From Neodontobutis hainanensis (lineage: Eukaryota > Chordata > Actinopteri > Gobiiformes > Odontobutidae), in contig JALDNG010000008.1 of NCBI GenBank assembly GCA_024349245.1, positions 2,606,501 to 2,670,500 of the forward strand: a DNA stretch of 64,000 bases. The letters run 5' to 3'. Positions within the stretch are counted from its first letter, which is position 1; each line of letters begins with the position of its first letter. The notes below the pieces were generated by a model. That model did no database searches. It was not told the origin of the DNA and saw only the letters and a list, made by a program, of their open reading frames with translations. Shown one piece after another: positions 25,125-37,119 of the stretch. A program made the translations under genes and the position numbers.

Positions 25125-28100
25125 TATTTAAAAAAAATATTATTTTTTTGTATAGACCTGACCTGATTGAATTTGATAACCTGAAACGGTCCAATGCCCA
25201 CTACAATCTTCAAAATGCTTTTAATGTTGCTGAGAAGGAGCTTGGATTAACAAAGCTACTGGATCCTGAAGGTGGGTGCCTCACAAGAACCACACACAAG
25301 ACCAAACATTTGCACCATGCTAATGCTAGTGACCTTAAACAGACCTTAAACCTTATGCTTTCTTTTTCAGATGTTAATGTTGATCAGCCTGATGAGAAGT
25401 CAATCATTACCTATGTGGCCACGTATTACCATTACTTCTCGAAGATGAAGGCCCTGGCAGTAGAGGGCAAGCGAATTGGAAAGGTTAGCTAACCCTCTCC
25501 CGCTAAAAAGTGCATAATGTATTTTTTATGAATGCAACACTAAAGTGAACATCTGTCTGGTGCAGGTTTTGGACTATGCTATTGAAGCAGACCAGCTGAT
25601 CGAGAAATATGAGACACTGGCTTCAGAGCTGCTACAGTGGATTGAGCAGACCATAGTGACTCTTAATGATCGGCAGCTGGCTAACTCTCTAAACGCTGTG
25701 CAGAACCAGCTTCAGGCTTTTAACTCTTACAGAACTGTAGAGAAACCACCTAAGTGAGTTATACCACATGAAATATTTATATTTAGTTTTATATAAAAAT
25801 ATAGTTGTCCTCTGAAGAATAATAATGTATAAGCATATTTAATGTCCGTGTCTTAATCAACCCCCTTCTGTCACTACAGATTTACTGAGAAAGGGAATTT
25901 AGAGGTTCTGCTCTTTACAATACAGAGTAAGATGAGAGCAAACAACCAGAAAGTGTATATGCCAAGAGAGGGAAAACTGATCTCTGACATTAATAAGGTA
26001 ATGGAGGTTCTTAAAGGGGCACTTTATGCTATGCCCACGGTAATCCTTTTGCCACCTGTTGAGTGTTATTTTTGTTATCATCTACAGGGATGGGAGCGAC
26101 TTGAAAAGGCAGAACATGAGCGAGAGCTGGCACTGAGAAATGAGCTAATTCGACAAGAAAAGCTGGAGATGCTCGCTGCTCGTTTTGACCGCAAAGCAGC
26201 TATGCGCGAGACATGGCTCAGTGAGAACCAAAGACTGGTGTCTCAGGTAGATGTGATTTTATTTAACCACAATGCTGTTCTACTTTACTATTACTAACAA
26301 CTTTTTGTGTGTGTAGGACAACTTTGGAACTGATCTTGGAGCTGTTGAAGCTGCCACTCGTAAACATGAGGCTATTGAGACAGACATCGGCGCATATTGG
26401 GAGCGAGTTGCTGCTGTAGAGGCTGTTGCCAAAGAACTAGAAGCAGAAAGCTATCATGATGTGCGGCGTATACTGGCACGGAGGGATAATGTGCTTCGAC
26501 TCTGGGAATATCTTAAAGAGCTTCTGGCTGCACGAAGGGAGCGGTTAAATGCCCATCGTGACCTGCAACGGCTGTTTCAGGAGATGCGCTACATTATGGA
26601 CTGGATGGCGGACATGAAGGTCTTTTTGGAGACAGGGCTCTCAGTAAAATTAAAACATTTTCTCTTAACTAACTTTTTCAACTTTGTTTTTTATTTTAGG
26701 GTCGTCTACAATCTCAAGACAGTGGCAAACATTTGCATGACGTATTAGACCTCCTGCAGAAACACACTCTAGTGGAAGCTGACATTTCAGCTCAAGCAGA
26801 GAGGATCAAGGCAGTTCAGGGAGCGGCAACACGTTTTACTTCTTATGAACAAGGTAAGATAATCACTTTATTACCTACCGCTTTTAATGCATAGGAAGCT
26901 GTTCATGTAGATTTTATACGCACAGATTGACTAAGCTTTATGTTCCTCTTCTCTAAATTTCAGCCTATAAGCCATGTGAGCCTGCTCTAGTTAGTGAGAA
27001 GGTTGAGATGCTGGGTCGAGCCTATGAGGAGCTTGGTCAGCTCGCTGGAACACGCAAAGTACGTCTTGAAGATTCGCACCGCCTGTGGCAGTTTCTTTGG
27101 GATGTCGGAGAAGAGGCGGCTTGGATCAGGGAACAAGAACAGATCCTGGCCAGTGGCGACAGTGGACGTGATCTCACTTCTGCCCTTCACCTTCTAAGTA
27201 AACACGAGGCTTTCAGGGATGAGATGGCAGCTCGATATGGGCCCCTGAGTCACAGCATTGCTGCGGGGGAAGCTTTAGTTAATGAGGGTCACTTTGGAGC
27301 ACCGGAGGTCACAGAGAGAATTCAGGACATCCAGGCACAGTGGGCCCATCTGGAGGAGGTAGAGATCACTGCTCTTTGTATTTATCCTGGATATTGGCAT
27401 TAATATATTCAGTCAAATTAATATTTTTGTATGTCACATTTTGTTATTTCAAGACCACTAAACTCAGAGAGCAGCGTCTGAAGGAAGCAGTGGCTCTGCA
27501 GCAGTTTCAAACAGATGCTAATGACATGGAGGCATGGATCATGGAGACACTTCGACAGGTGTCCAGTCAGGAAGTTGGCCATGATGAGTTTTCTACACAA
27601 ACTTTGGCTCGAAAGCAGAGGGAGGTTGAAGAAGAAATCCAGAGCCACCGGCCTCTCATTGACTCACTACATGAACAGGCCCAGACCTTACCCCAGTCAT
27701 TTATCAGTTCTCCTCAGGTATGTACCAGAGCTATTGTTTTATATTGCATCAGATCTGTTTTTTTCTACTTAACTTGCCTTTAATACTGTTTGTAGGTGGA
27801 AGGTCGCTTACCTGCAATTGAGCAGCGTTATGAAGAGCTGGAGACTTTATCAGCAGCCCGTCGCCAGGCTCTGGAGGGAGCCTTGGCCCTGTACCGCATG
27901 TTCAGTGAGGCTGGGGCTTGCCAGCTCTGGGTGGAGGAAAAAGAACAGTGGTTACATGCTATGGAGATACCTACCAAACTAGAAGACTTGGAGGTGGTGC
28001 AGCAGAGGTATTTCCAAGGGGAAGAAATGGTTGAGAATAAGAGTGTTAACCGTTAAGAATAATAAGTATTAAATGATTAAAAAAAGAGATGGCAAATTTG

Positions 28101-31100
28101 AACAGTTTGGTGTAAAAAGCACAAAGTCAGTAAAGCCTTTAATGACAATGTATGCTTGATACTTGCAGATTTGAGACATTAGAGCCTGAAATGAACAACC
28201 TGGGCAACCGTGTCAATGATGTAAACCTAGTGGCTGAACAACTGCTTAGCTCTGACAACTGCAACAAAGACCAAATCCACCAGACTGGAGAAAAACTCAA
28301 CAACAGGTCAGTTTTGAGAATTTTAGAAGAAAGGGAAAAAAAATGTCTGTAAAAAATCAATTAAAATTTGGTGTTTTTCCTATAGATGGAAAGAATTTGA
28401 ACTCTTGGCTGGACGGAAGAAACAAGCCCTGGAATCGGCTCTTAATATCCAGAACTACCATCTAGAGTGCAATGAGATCCAGTCGTGGATGAAGGAAAAG
28501 ACCAAGGTGATTGAATCCACCCAGAGCTTGGGCAATGACCTGGCTGGAGTCATGGCACTACAGCGCAAGCTCACTGGCATGGAGAGAGACCTGGAGGCTA
28601 TTCAGGTACAGTGATTATCCACGGATTATCAACAAATTCAGAAAAGACAGTTGTTTTTCTGTTAATGGGGTATTGACAAGTTTCTTTGTGATAATCTTGC
28701 ATTTCATTCACAGGGAAAATTGGATGACCTTAGAAACGAGGCTGAAAAGTTGGCTGAAGAACATTCAGATCAAGCCGGAGAGATCCATGGACGCCTAGCA
28801 GGGATTCAGGAAGTGTGGGAGGAATTAAACGCCACCATGAAACTCCGCGAGGAGTCATTGGGTGAAGCTAGCAAATTGCAAGGCTTCCTAAGAGATTTGG
28901 ATGACTTCCAGTCCTGGCTGTCCCGCACACAGACTGCCATTGCCTCAGAGGACATCCCCACCTCTCTTCCCGAGGCTGAGAGTTTGCTTGCACAACATGA
29001 AAGTATCAAGAATGAGGTTGACAACTACAAGGACGACTATGAGAAGATGCGGGCGGTTGGTGAGGAGGTGACTCAGGGTCAGACTGATGCCCAGTACATG
29101 TTTTTGGCGCAGAGGCTGCAGGCGCTGGATACAGGCTGGCACGAGCTGCGTCGCATGTGGGAGAACCGCCATAGTCTCCTGGCACAAGCATTTGACTTAC
29201 AGACTTTCTTAAGAGATGCCAAACAGGCAGAGGCTTTTCTCAACAGCCAGGTTAGATTACAAACCTTCATTGAAATACAAAAAAGTAAAATATTTGTGCA
29301 AGTCCAGTTAATTATCTTTTATCTAGAAATGAGAATTGTGTGATAAAATACCACTTTCTAAATTACTTTCCCACAACAGATGTTTTGCTGAACATTGGCT
29401 AAGATAACCAAAAATGTTTTATTTACATGTGTCTGTGTAGGAGTATGTGCTGTCCCACACAGAGATGCCTACCAGTCTTCAGGGGGCCGAAGAGGCTATT
29501 AAAAAACATGAGGATTTTCTCACAACTACTGAGGCCAGTGAAGAGAAGATAACTGGTGTGGTGGAGGCAGGACGGCGCCTCATTAACGAAAGTAATGCAA
29601 ACTCTGATAAGATCCAGGAGAAAGTTGATTCTATCCAGGAAAGGTTAGAGAAAAAGCAAAATTATGGGTGTAATTAGCCAGGTCTTTTCAGCTAATCTAA
29701 CTAAATAATATTTTTTAAGGCATCTCAAGAATAAACAGGCTGCAAACGAGTTGCTGTCAAAGCTTAAAGATAACCGTGAACTTCAGCACTTCCTTCAAGA
29801 TGGACAAGAGGTAATATTTGCACATATGTTTCCTAGAATTTTATTTCTAAGTAGTCTTATTAATATGGGCTCTCTTTGTCCTGTAGCTAACGTTGTGGAT
29901 CAATGAGAAAATGCTAACGGCTCAGGACATGTCATATGATGAGGCCAGGAATCTGCACAGCAAGTGGCAGAAACATCAGGCCTTTATGGCAGAGCTGGCT
30001 TCTAACAAAGACTGGCTTGATAAAATTGATAAGGTTAGTATTATTTATTTTACACATACAAATTACATATTTTTTCATTTCTATCCATGGCTTAGTTTAG
30101 AGTTTTTTTCTTCTCTTTAACAGGAGGGTCAGGCACTTGTTGCAGAGAAGCCTGAGCTGAAGCCTGTTGTCCAGCAGACCCTGGAGGATCTTCAGCGCCA
30201 GTGGGAGGAGCTAGAAAACACCACTCGCACCAAGGCACAGTGCTTGTTTGATGCTAACCGAGCAGAGCTCTTTACTCAGAGTTGCTCGGCTCTGGATGGG
30301 TGGCTTAAAAACTTAGAAAGTCAGCTTCAAAGTGACGACTATGGCAAAGATTTAACCAGTGTTAACATCTTGCTCAAAAAGCACCAGGTAAATCCAATTT
30401 TCCATTTTAAGAGCATATGGACATCCATAAACAATTGCCCTACTTAGAGATGACTGCCTCTTGTTTCATTATTTTGCACTATTTTTTGTTTAGATGTTGG
30501 AACATCAGATGGAAGTCAGAGAGAAGGAGGTCCAGTCTTTGCAAACCCAGGCCCTGGCACTCTCTCAGGAAGATGCTGGAATTAATGAAGTGGATGGTCA
30601 ACAAAGAAGAGTCACTGACAGTTTTGCAACGCTTCAGGAGCCACTGCAACTTCGGAGACAGCAATTATTGGCTTCTAAAGAAGCCCACCAGTTCAACAGA
30701 GACTTGGAAGATGAGATTGTGCGTAAACAAACAAAATACATAATCATTTTTAGGCTTGATAGAGGTCTGTTTTGAACATGTATTTTTGTCCTTTTCCACA
30801 GCTGTGGATAAAAGAGAGAATGCCACTGGCAGCCTCTACTGACAACGGAAAAGACTTGCCCACTGTACAATTGCTAATAAAGAAAAATCAGGTATGGTGG
30901 TAAAATTATTAGCATGTTGTTTAGCACTCAACTGTCAGCACATAACCATTTAGGATTGCAAACTGCCACTCCTTTTGTTTCTTAATTAGACCCTGCAGAA
31001 AGAAATCCAAGGCCACCAGCCCCGCATCGATGACATCCATAAACGAGGCAAGACTCAGAGCCAGGTAGATGGTGAGAGGCAGTCTGTCCTTGAGGGGCGT

Positions 31101-34100
31101 CTTAATGAAATGAAGGACCTCTGGGACCAGCTGATCGCTGAAACAGACAACCGCCATGCACGTCTCCTAGAGGCCCACCGCGCCCAGCAGTTCTATGCTG
31201 ATGCAGCCGAAGCTGAGGCATGGATGGGAGAACAAGAGTTACATATGATGTCTGAAGAAAAGGCCAAGGTATGGCGGATAAGACAGAGTTGTCTCTGTGA
31301 CCTCTCATTGACATTATTTTACCTTAAAACTTGTCTTGTTTAGGATGAGCAAAGTGCACTAGTGATGGTTAAGAAGCACCAAATATTAGAACAAGCACTT
31401 GAAGACTATGCCCAAACTATTCACCAACTTGCCAACAGCAGTCGCCTCATGGTTACAAGTGAACACCCAGAGAGGTGAGAGGGCACAAGTGGATTCCAAT
31501 AATGTTTTATATGTATACATAATTATGGTACTGTATGTATTGTTGCTTTAAATACTGTATAACAAATCTTACTCCAACTGAATATTGACAGTGAGCGTAT
31601 AACATTACGTCAAGCACAAGTGGACAAGCTATATGCTGGGCTGAAGGATCTGGCTGAGGAGCGTCAGGGCCGGCTACAGGAGAGGTTAAGACTAACTCAG
31701 CTAAAGCGGGAAGTGGATGACCTGGAGCAGTGGATTGCTGAGAGAGAGGTGGTCGCTGGCTCTCATGAACTAGGACAAGACTATGAACATGTCACTGTAA
31801 GTGTTTTGACATTTGGAAAATAATATTTAAAAAAATGTATTGCCTCACTTTTGCTTTTTCTTTGTAGATGTTGAGAGACAAGTTTCGTGAGTTTGCTCGT
31901 GATACCAGCACCATTGGCCAAGAGCGTGTTGATGGTGTAAATGCGCTGGCAGATGACCTGATTGAGTCAGGTCACCCTGAAAATGCAAGCGTAGCTGAGT
32001 GGAAGGACGGGTTAAACGAGGCCTGGGCCGACCTGTTGGAGCTCATTGACACACGAACGCAAATGTTAGCAGCTTCCTATGAGCTCCACCGCTTCCACCA
32101 GGACGCCATGGAAGTACTTGGACGAGTTAAAGAAAAGAAGGAGGCTCTGCCCTCTGACCTGGGACGTGATTTAAACACTGTTCAGCATCTACACAGACAG
32201 CACAATACCTTTGAGAATGATATCCAAGCTCTAAGTGGACAGGTAGCCTAATACTAATGCAAGTTACATCAGTGACAAGGGATGTCTTTTTACTCAAAAA
32301 ACCTCACTGTCTTTGTTCAGGTGAACCAGGTGCAAGATGATGCTGCACGACTGCAGAAGGCCTATGCAGGGGAAAAAGCAGATGATATTCAAAGCAGTGA
32401 ACACGCAGTAACGTCTGCATGGGAGGGTCTTCTTGAGGCCGGTAAGGCTCGCAGACTCCTTCTGCTGGACACTATTGAGAAGTTCCGTTTCTTGAACATG
32501 GTGCGAGATCTAATGCTATGGATGGACGGTGTCAACCTGCAAATCGATGCCCATGACAGCCCTAGGTGAATGTCAGTTTATGCATGAGACAACATTAACA
32601 TTTATGCAAGTGCTGTATTAATAATACAGTCCTCTTATGTGACTACTCTTTTTTTAGGGATGTGTCTTCTGCAGGACTTGTTATTGCCAATCATCAGGAC
32701 ATTAAATCAGAAATTGAGGCCAGAGCAAATAGCTTCACTGCCTGTATTGATATGGGAAAAGCTCTTATCAACAATAATCACTATGCATCAGATGAGGTCA
32801 TTTTCAAAGCTTGAACACTATAGTATATTTGTTGATTATATGAAGTTAAATGGATACTATCATATATTTATTTTAAACTTACATAGTGTTTTAATGTTGA
32901 ATTGCATTTTGATTAACAGATAAGAGAAAAACTGTCTCAACTTCAGGAAAAGAGAGAAAAGATCAACCAAAATTGGCAAGATAAGATGGATCATTTACAG
33001 ATTGGTGCGCATAATTTCTCTGTTTCAAACTTTGTGCAAAGGACAAGCGTGTTAAATGTACAGTTAAGATACTTATTACAAGACTAAAGAATTGTTTTGT
33101 TTTATTCTGGATGGCGTTCCTCAGTGCTGGAAGTGTTGCAGTTTGGACGCGATGCCTATGTGGCAGAGTCATGGCTGGCTGGGCAGGAGCCTCTGGTGCG
33201 AGCAGCAGAGCTTGGTTCAAATGTGGATGAGGTGGAAAGCCTTATTAAACGACATGAGGAATTTGAGAAGCTGGCTGCAGCATGGGAGGAGCGATTTGTT
33301 TTGCTAGAGAAACTTACTACAGTAAGTTGAGCATTGATGTTCAGTGTTTCTTTAGAAGATACAATATGCAAGAATTTTTCAAATGCAATTCACTGGTGGT
33401 TATGATTTAGATGTTATTTCTAAGTACTTGTTTTTCAGCTTGAGGAGAAAGAGATTCAGAAAAGACGAGAGGAAGAGGAGAGAGCAAGAAGGCCATCTAC
33501 ACCACCCCCATTAGAGGAAGTGGCACAGTCTGAATTAGAAAGTCAACCACATGATTCTGCGGCCAGGTATACACTGTGAAGTATACCAGTGTGTAGTATT
33601 TATGTGTACACATTAGATATATTTATGATACACTTCCAATCATTCTTATTCTCAGGACCAGCCTGGACCAGACCACACTCAATCAGTCGGTATCAGTGAA
33701 CGGAGTACACAGTGACAATGACACATCTCAGGTGAGACCTGTATTTGTTACTTATACATGCACAGGTTTGACCATTGAGTCAGTAACATAATCATTGTAA
33801 TGTCTTTCCCATAATTTAATTTCACATATACATAAACGTCATACATAAAAATATTTTATTTCTTAGCCGTAATATCCTGGCCAACAACACCCACCAACTT
33901 TCTTAGCAAAGTCAAGTGGGTCCGGAACCCCACCTATTGAGCCTGTCTTCCACCAAGCTCAACACAGTTGACCAATAATAATTGTTTATTTAAAACAGGG
34001 TGGGCTTTATGTGATGACTCATAAAGAAGAGAAACTAGTCTTGTTGTGGCATTTTTTACATCAGGTCATTCGTTGTTCTATGATTGGTTTAATCTGCATC

Positions 34101-36445
34101 CATTTGTCCCGCGTCCTGAAAAAGCCAATTCTGATCTAGAGGGACCAGATTAGTTCTTTGTATGGAATAGAAAATGAATCAGGATGGCTGGCCAGGCTTT
34201 AACTGTATGTGTCTTTTTCTGTGTTTTACTCACTCACTGTATTCACTATTAGAGTTCACATTTTTCCTGTCTGTATACTGAAACATGATGCTACTTTTAA
34301 TTCATTAATATCCTATTCTATTAACAATAAGTTCAGACAAGGTAAATATAAATGTAGAAAATGTATTTTGGATTGTAACCCATCTTAACCCTTTACAAAT
34401 ACTTGCAAGTATCATTATGAGAATTTCAAGTTGCTATATTAACAACTTTTCTATGAGAATGTGGTGGCTCTGAACCACTCCTAATATTTAAGATCGTGTC
34501 TGATTAGAAATTCACTGTGTGTACATGTTTGTATCATAAAACTGAAAAGCTATGTGTTATTGAACTTGAATGTTGAGTCTAGACAGATAATATTTAATAT
34601 TTTTATTGCGTCTTTACCAGCAGTCAATGCTATCAGTGTCAGTGGGAAAGAAATCTGAGGCTAAACGTGTGTGTAAGCCAAAGCAGAAGGAGCGTGTGAG
34701 TACCAAGGCACGGTCAGCTCTGTAGCTACCCCTCAGTCCCACCCCCCCACCCCGCTTTAGATCCTGATCCACTGCAGTTCTGTTGTCTTCCCTAGAGAAG
34801 CCGGCAAAACCATTGCTTTATTTATCCATGCACTTCCATTGATGGTGTTTACATGGATCACAGATGTTCTGTATGTGCTCACATTGATGTGATCAAAATG
34901 TCTTGTGCAGAGTTGATTGTGATTTAACTGTATTTTGCGTAGCACTTTCCTGGTATGTCTCTTACCTGTGTTATGTTTAAAATTGTCAGTTTAGATAAAG
35001 GCAAACACTAAACAGTTCCTGCTTCTTGTTACATTGTGATCTATTTGATGATTGATTTATCATGAGTAACTCTTTTATACTCACTGCCATGCCGTTACAC
35101 CTCGAAGCATTACACCTCAGAGCTTTTTCAGAATAGACAGTTTATAGTTTGGCTAACAACCAATTACAAAGGATTACAGTAGTTCTGGTTTTATTTTGCT
35201 TTTTATCTGCATTTTGTTTTGTTTGGTTATCTGTACATATTGCTGTACATGTTGTAATTAGTCATGATGTTATAAAGTCAAGTATCTCCATGGCTTTCCC
35301 TTTATGGCTGTGAATGTCTGCTTTGCTGCTGACTGCTTGCTTTCAGCCAGTTTGTTTTTTTCCCCATTAACTACTCATGGTGTTTTAACCCCAGGGCTCC
35401 GAGTCTGAGTCGGTGAATGGACCGGGTCGGGACAGTGGGCTGGCATCCTCTCGCCTTGAGCCGTCTGCCACTTTACCAAGTAGAGGAGCAGCCGAGTCCG
35501 AGCCAGAAGCCATGGAGGGGATGCTGTGTCGGAAACAGGAGATGGAATCCCACAGCAAAAAGGCAGCTACCAGGTAGATAGGACTACTTTTGAACATGTG
35601 ACATAAGAGTCTTTAATATAAGCATTTTATACCAAAAGCTAATTGTATTAAGCTAATTCCCTTCACTCTGTTGTCATAGGTCCTGGCAGAATGTGTATTG
35701 TGTTGTAAGAAAAGGAAGTCTAGGCTTCTACAAAGACAATAAAAGTGCTAGCAATGGCATTCCATACCACGGAGAGGTACCCATAAGTCTTGGAGATGCT
35801 GTTTGTGAGGTAGCGCATGACTACAAGAAGAGGAAACATGTGTTCAAGCTCAGGTGAGAACGTAGACAAGCCATAAAATGTCATTTGAAATTAAAAGCAA
35901 TGAGCAGAGTTAGTTAGTAATATGTGAAAATATGGTAAATGTGAAGCTTATTGTTTACAGGCTAGGAGATGGAAAAGAGTACCTGTTCCAAGCAAAGGAT
36001 GAGGTGAGCTACACACAATTTAATCTGCTTAAGCACACAAATTGTCCCATTTTAGTCTGGTTAGGTAAAAGGTTTAAAATACAATAATTACACCAGTTAA
36101 AAGGACCAGAAAAGAAAATATGTTGCTAACAAACAGATTACTATTTATTATAGCCCTTCACCATTTTGAGATTGACACAGTATTACTTAAGTTATGTATC
36201 AGTATGTCCAGTGATTTATTTTGTCTCCAAAGGCGGAGATGAGCTCCTGGATCCAGTCCATCCATACTTCTATTCCATCAGCGGATGGAGACTCACCTGT
36301 CGCTCCCCGAGCCCTGAGTCGCGCCATGACGATGCCCCCCATCTCCCCCGGTTCGGCTGATACAGGAGGTGTCACAATGCGCAACAAGGAGGGCAAAGAG
36401 AGGGATCGGGAAAAGAGATTCAGCTTCTTTGGAAAAAAGAAGTAG
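13961..36445 (+). CDS. sptbn2: Beta-III spectrin (non-erythrocytic beta spectrin 2), complete
   Basis: Submembrane cytoskeletal protein that pairs with alpha-II spectrin and crosslinks actin; in neurons it supports transporters and channels. The start ATG is 13961-13963 in context CACCATGA. I assembled 39 coding exons totalling 7137 nt, 2378 aa (human SPTBN2 is about 2390). Amino terminus MSTISPTDFDSLEIQ, then two calponin-homology actin-binding domains (about residues 52-290), 17 spectrin repeats (about 300-2080), a variable linker, and a carboxyl-terminal PH domain (about 2216-2330) ending EKRFSFFGKKK, which matches human SPTBN2 closely. Exons: 13930-14117, 23461-23612, 23805-23978, 24282-24373, 24483-24563, 25156-25271, 25371-25483, 25566-25753, 25880-25997, then as listed in the separate repeat and PH entries. 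All introns are GT-AG and no internal stop or frameshift was found. SPTBN1 and SPTBN4 are less likely because of the N- and C-terminal wording and the 11q13 neighbours. Confidence 0.96.
14118..17154 (+). other. sptbn2: sptbn2 intron 2, 5' part, with presumed alternative promoter
   Basis: No exon supported until 17155. The 500 bp before 17155 presumably hold the leader and promoter of the alternative first exon; I see no clear TATA box. A CTCF-like core lies at 14666-14680. Confidence 0.4.
14666..14680 (+). promoter_or_regulatory. CTCF-like site in sptbn2 intron
   Basis: CCAGCAGAGGGGAGC is close to the CTCF core; it lies between the canonical and alternative first coding exons. Motif only. 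Confidence 0.3.
17155..17260 (+). CDS. sptbn2: Alternative first coding exon of sptbn2
   Basis: ATG at 17155 with A at -3 and G at +4 opens 35 codons ending MEGRFKQLQ, followed by a strong donor (AAG|GTAAGAG, last base 17260). The exon ends in phase 1, exactly like the canonical exon 13930-14117, so it splices in frame to 23461 giving ...EGRFKQLQ-DEREAVQ. From memory, the short human SPTBN1 isoform starts with a different peptide that also ends LEGRFKQLQ before DEREAVQ, and both contain an LSPA motif followed by QVxY. This is therefore an alternative promoter/amino terminus shared between beta-spectrin paralogues. The alternative product would be 2361 aa and lacks the MSTISPTDFDSLE start. Confidence 0.82.
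18310..18337. repeat. Near-perfect palindrome (13-bp arms, 2-base centre)
   Basis: Left arm 18310-18322 and right arm 18325-18337 are exact reverse complements around a GT centre, so the site could form a tight hairpin. It may be chance in AT-rich DNA or a relic of a small inverted-repeat element. Confidence 0.85.
20339..20520. repeat. Long interrupted (AT)n microsatellite
   Basis: About 180 bp of alternating TA with a few TATTA and TATGTA interruptions. It gives spurious Tyr-Ile ORFs. Assembly length is unreliable in such tracts. Confidence 0.97.
23461..25753 (+). other. sptbn2: sptbn2 exons encoding the actin-binding (tandem CH) domain
   Basis: Exons 23461-23612, 23805-23978, 24282-24373, 24483-24563, 25156-25271, 25371-25483 and 25566-25753. 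They begin DEREAVQKKTFTKWVNSHL and contain LENMGSHDIVDGNHRLTLGL and KSAKDALLLWCQMKTAGYPN, the hallmark CH1 and CH2 segments. The domain is nearly identical to vertebrate beta spectrins. Both alternative first exons splice into 23461 in phase 1. Confidence 0.95.
25084..25120. repeat. Short AT/TATG microsatellite near a splice acceptor
   Basis: About 37 bp of TA repeat followed by TATG units, some 35 bp upstream of the sptbn2 acceptor at 25155. Confidence 0.9.
25880..33566 (+). other. sptbn2: sptbn2 exons encoding the spectrin-repeat rod
   Basis: Exons 25880-25997, 26088-26246, 26317-26619, 26700-26853, 26964-27358, 27454-27717, 27796-28007, 28169-28306, 28386-28605, 28714-29250, 29441-29643, 29720-29810, 29887-30033, 30124-30387, 30494-30718, 30802-30891, 30990-31268, 31344-31474, 31592-31796, 31868-32242, 32321-32565, 32658-32796, 32920-33004, 33125-33321 and 33439-33566. 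They code for triple-helix repeats with the recurring tryptophan and charged heptad pattern, e.g. NLHSKWQKHQAFMAELASNK and SHELGQDYEHVTMLRDKFRE. Introns here are short (roughly 70-190 bp), unlike the long 5' introns. Confidence 0.93.
33656..36445 (+). other. sptbn2: sptbn2 exons encoding linker and PH domain
   Basis: Exons 33656-33731, 34621-34695, 35395-35573, 35680-35853, 35961-36003 and 36233-36445 (stop TAG 36443-36445). The linker is poorly conserved and charged. The PH module starts near MEGMLCRKQEMES and runs through SWQNVYCVVRKGSLGFYKD, YHGEVPISL, KRKHVFKL, GKEYLFQAKDEAEMSSWIQ. The tail RAMTMPPISP..EKRFSFFGKKK is typical of SPTBN2. PH domains of this family bind phosphoinositides. Confidence 0.94.
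34621..34695 (+). other. sptbn2: sptbn2 75-bp linker exon (cassette-like)
   Basis: A 25-codon exon, phase 0 on both sides, rich in Lys/Arg (ends KPKQKER). It is flanked by introns of about 0.9 and 0.7 kb, whereas most neighbouring introns are about 0.1 kb. The acceptor is a tandem NAGNAG (CAGCAG at 34618-34623), which would add or drop one Gln. Skipping keeps the frame. Whether it is constitutive cannot be told from the sequence. Confidence 0.75.
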
Positions 36446-37113
36446 AACATTTGTCAAAGCATTGACGGAAACTACATTTGTCAAAATTTCCACAAACTGA
36501 AACAGGCAGAAAGGAAGTACACACAGTGCTCTCAGTGCAGACCCCAGACACAGAGGAATTTGCCGACAGCTGCTGTATGTCGCTTACAGACAACATAACT
36601 TTTTTCTTTCAGATTTTTCCCTTTGCTGTTTTTTTCTGTCATTTTTACGTTAGCAAATAATTTACAATTAGCTGTGCTGTACATTGGTAAGCCTCTTTCT
36701 GAGTTAATTACATTTAAACCAGAGGAGATTATTGGTCTGAATTTCCTCCATGGCCTCTCATCTGCTTCTCATCTGTTGCTCTAAGCTGTTCAGAAGCTCA
36801 CTTATAAAATGTTGGATGGCTTTCCACTGTGGCGCACACTTATTTTCGCCCATATTCACATGCTAATTTTGGGAAGTATCCTCAGTCTCTTTCTGTTTTC
36901 GGTGTTGATGTTATTAACCTGACCAATAATATTGCTGTTGTTATTATTATTTTTATTTATCTTTTGCTATTGCTGGTTTGAAAAAAAATAAACTAATAAT
37001 TTGACAGTAGGTAATCTTGATTCATGTTGTGCAGAAAAACCCATTTGGTTAAACTACTAGAGAATGTTGGGATGTTTTTTATTCTTTAGGAAAGTTCATG
37101 AGGTGTTTAAAGA

Positions 37114-37119
37114 AATAAA
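37114..37119 (+). terminator. Candidate poly(A) signal AATAAA for sptbn2
   Basis: Canonical hexamer about 670 bp after the stop. An earlier copy is at 36987-36992. Use inferred. Confidence 0.4.
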
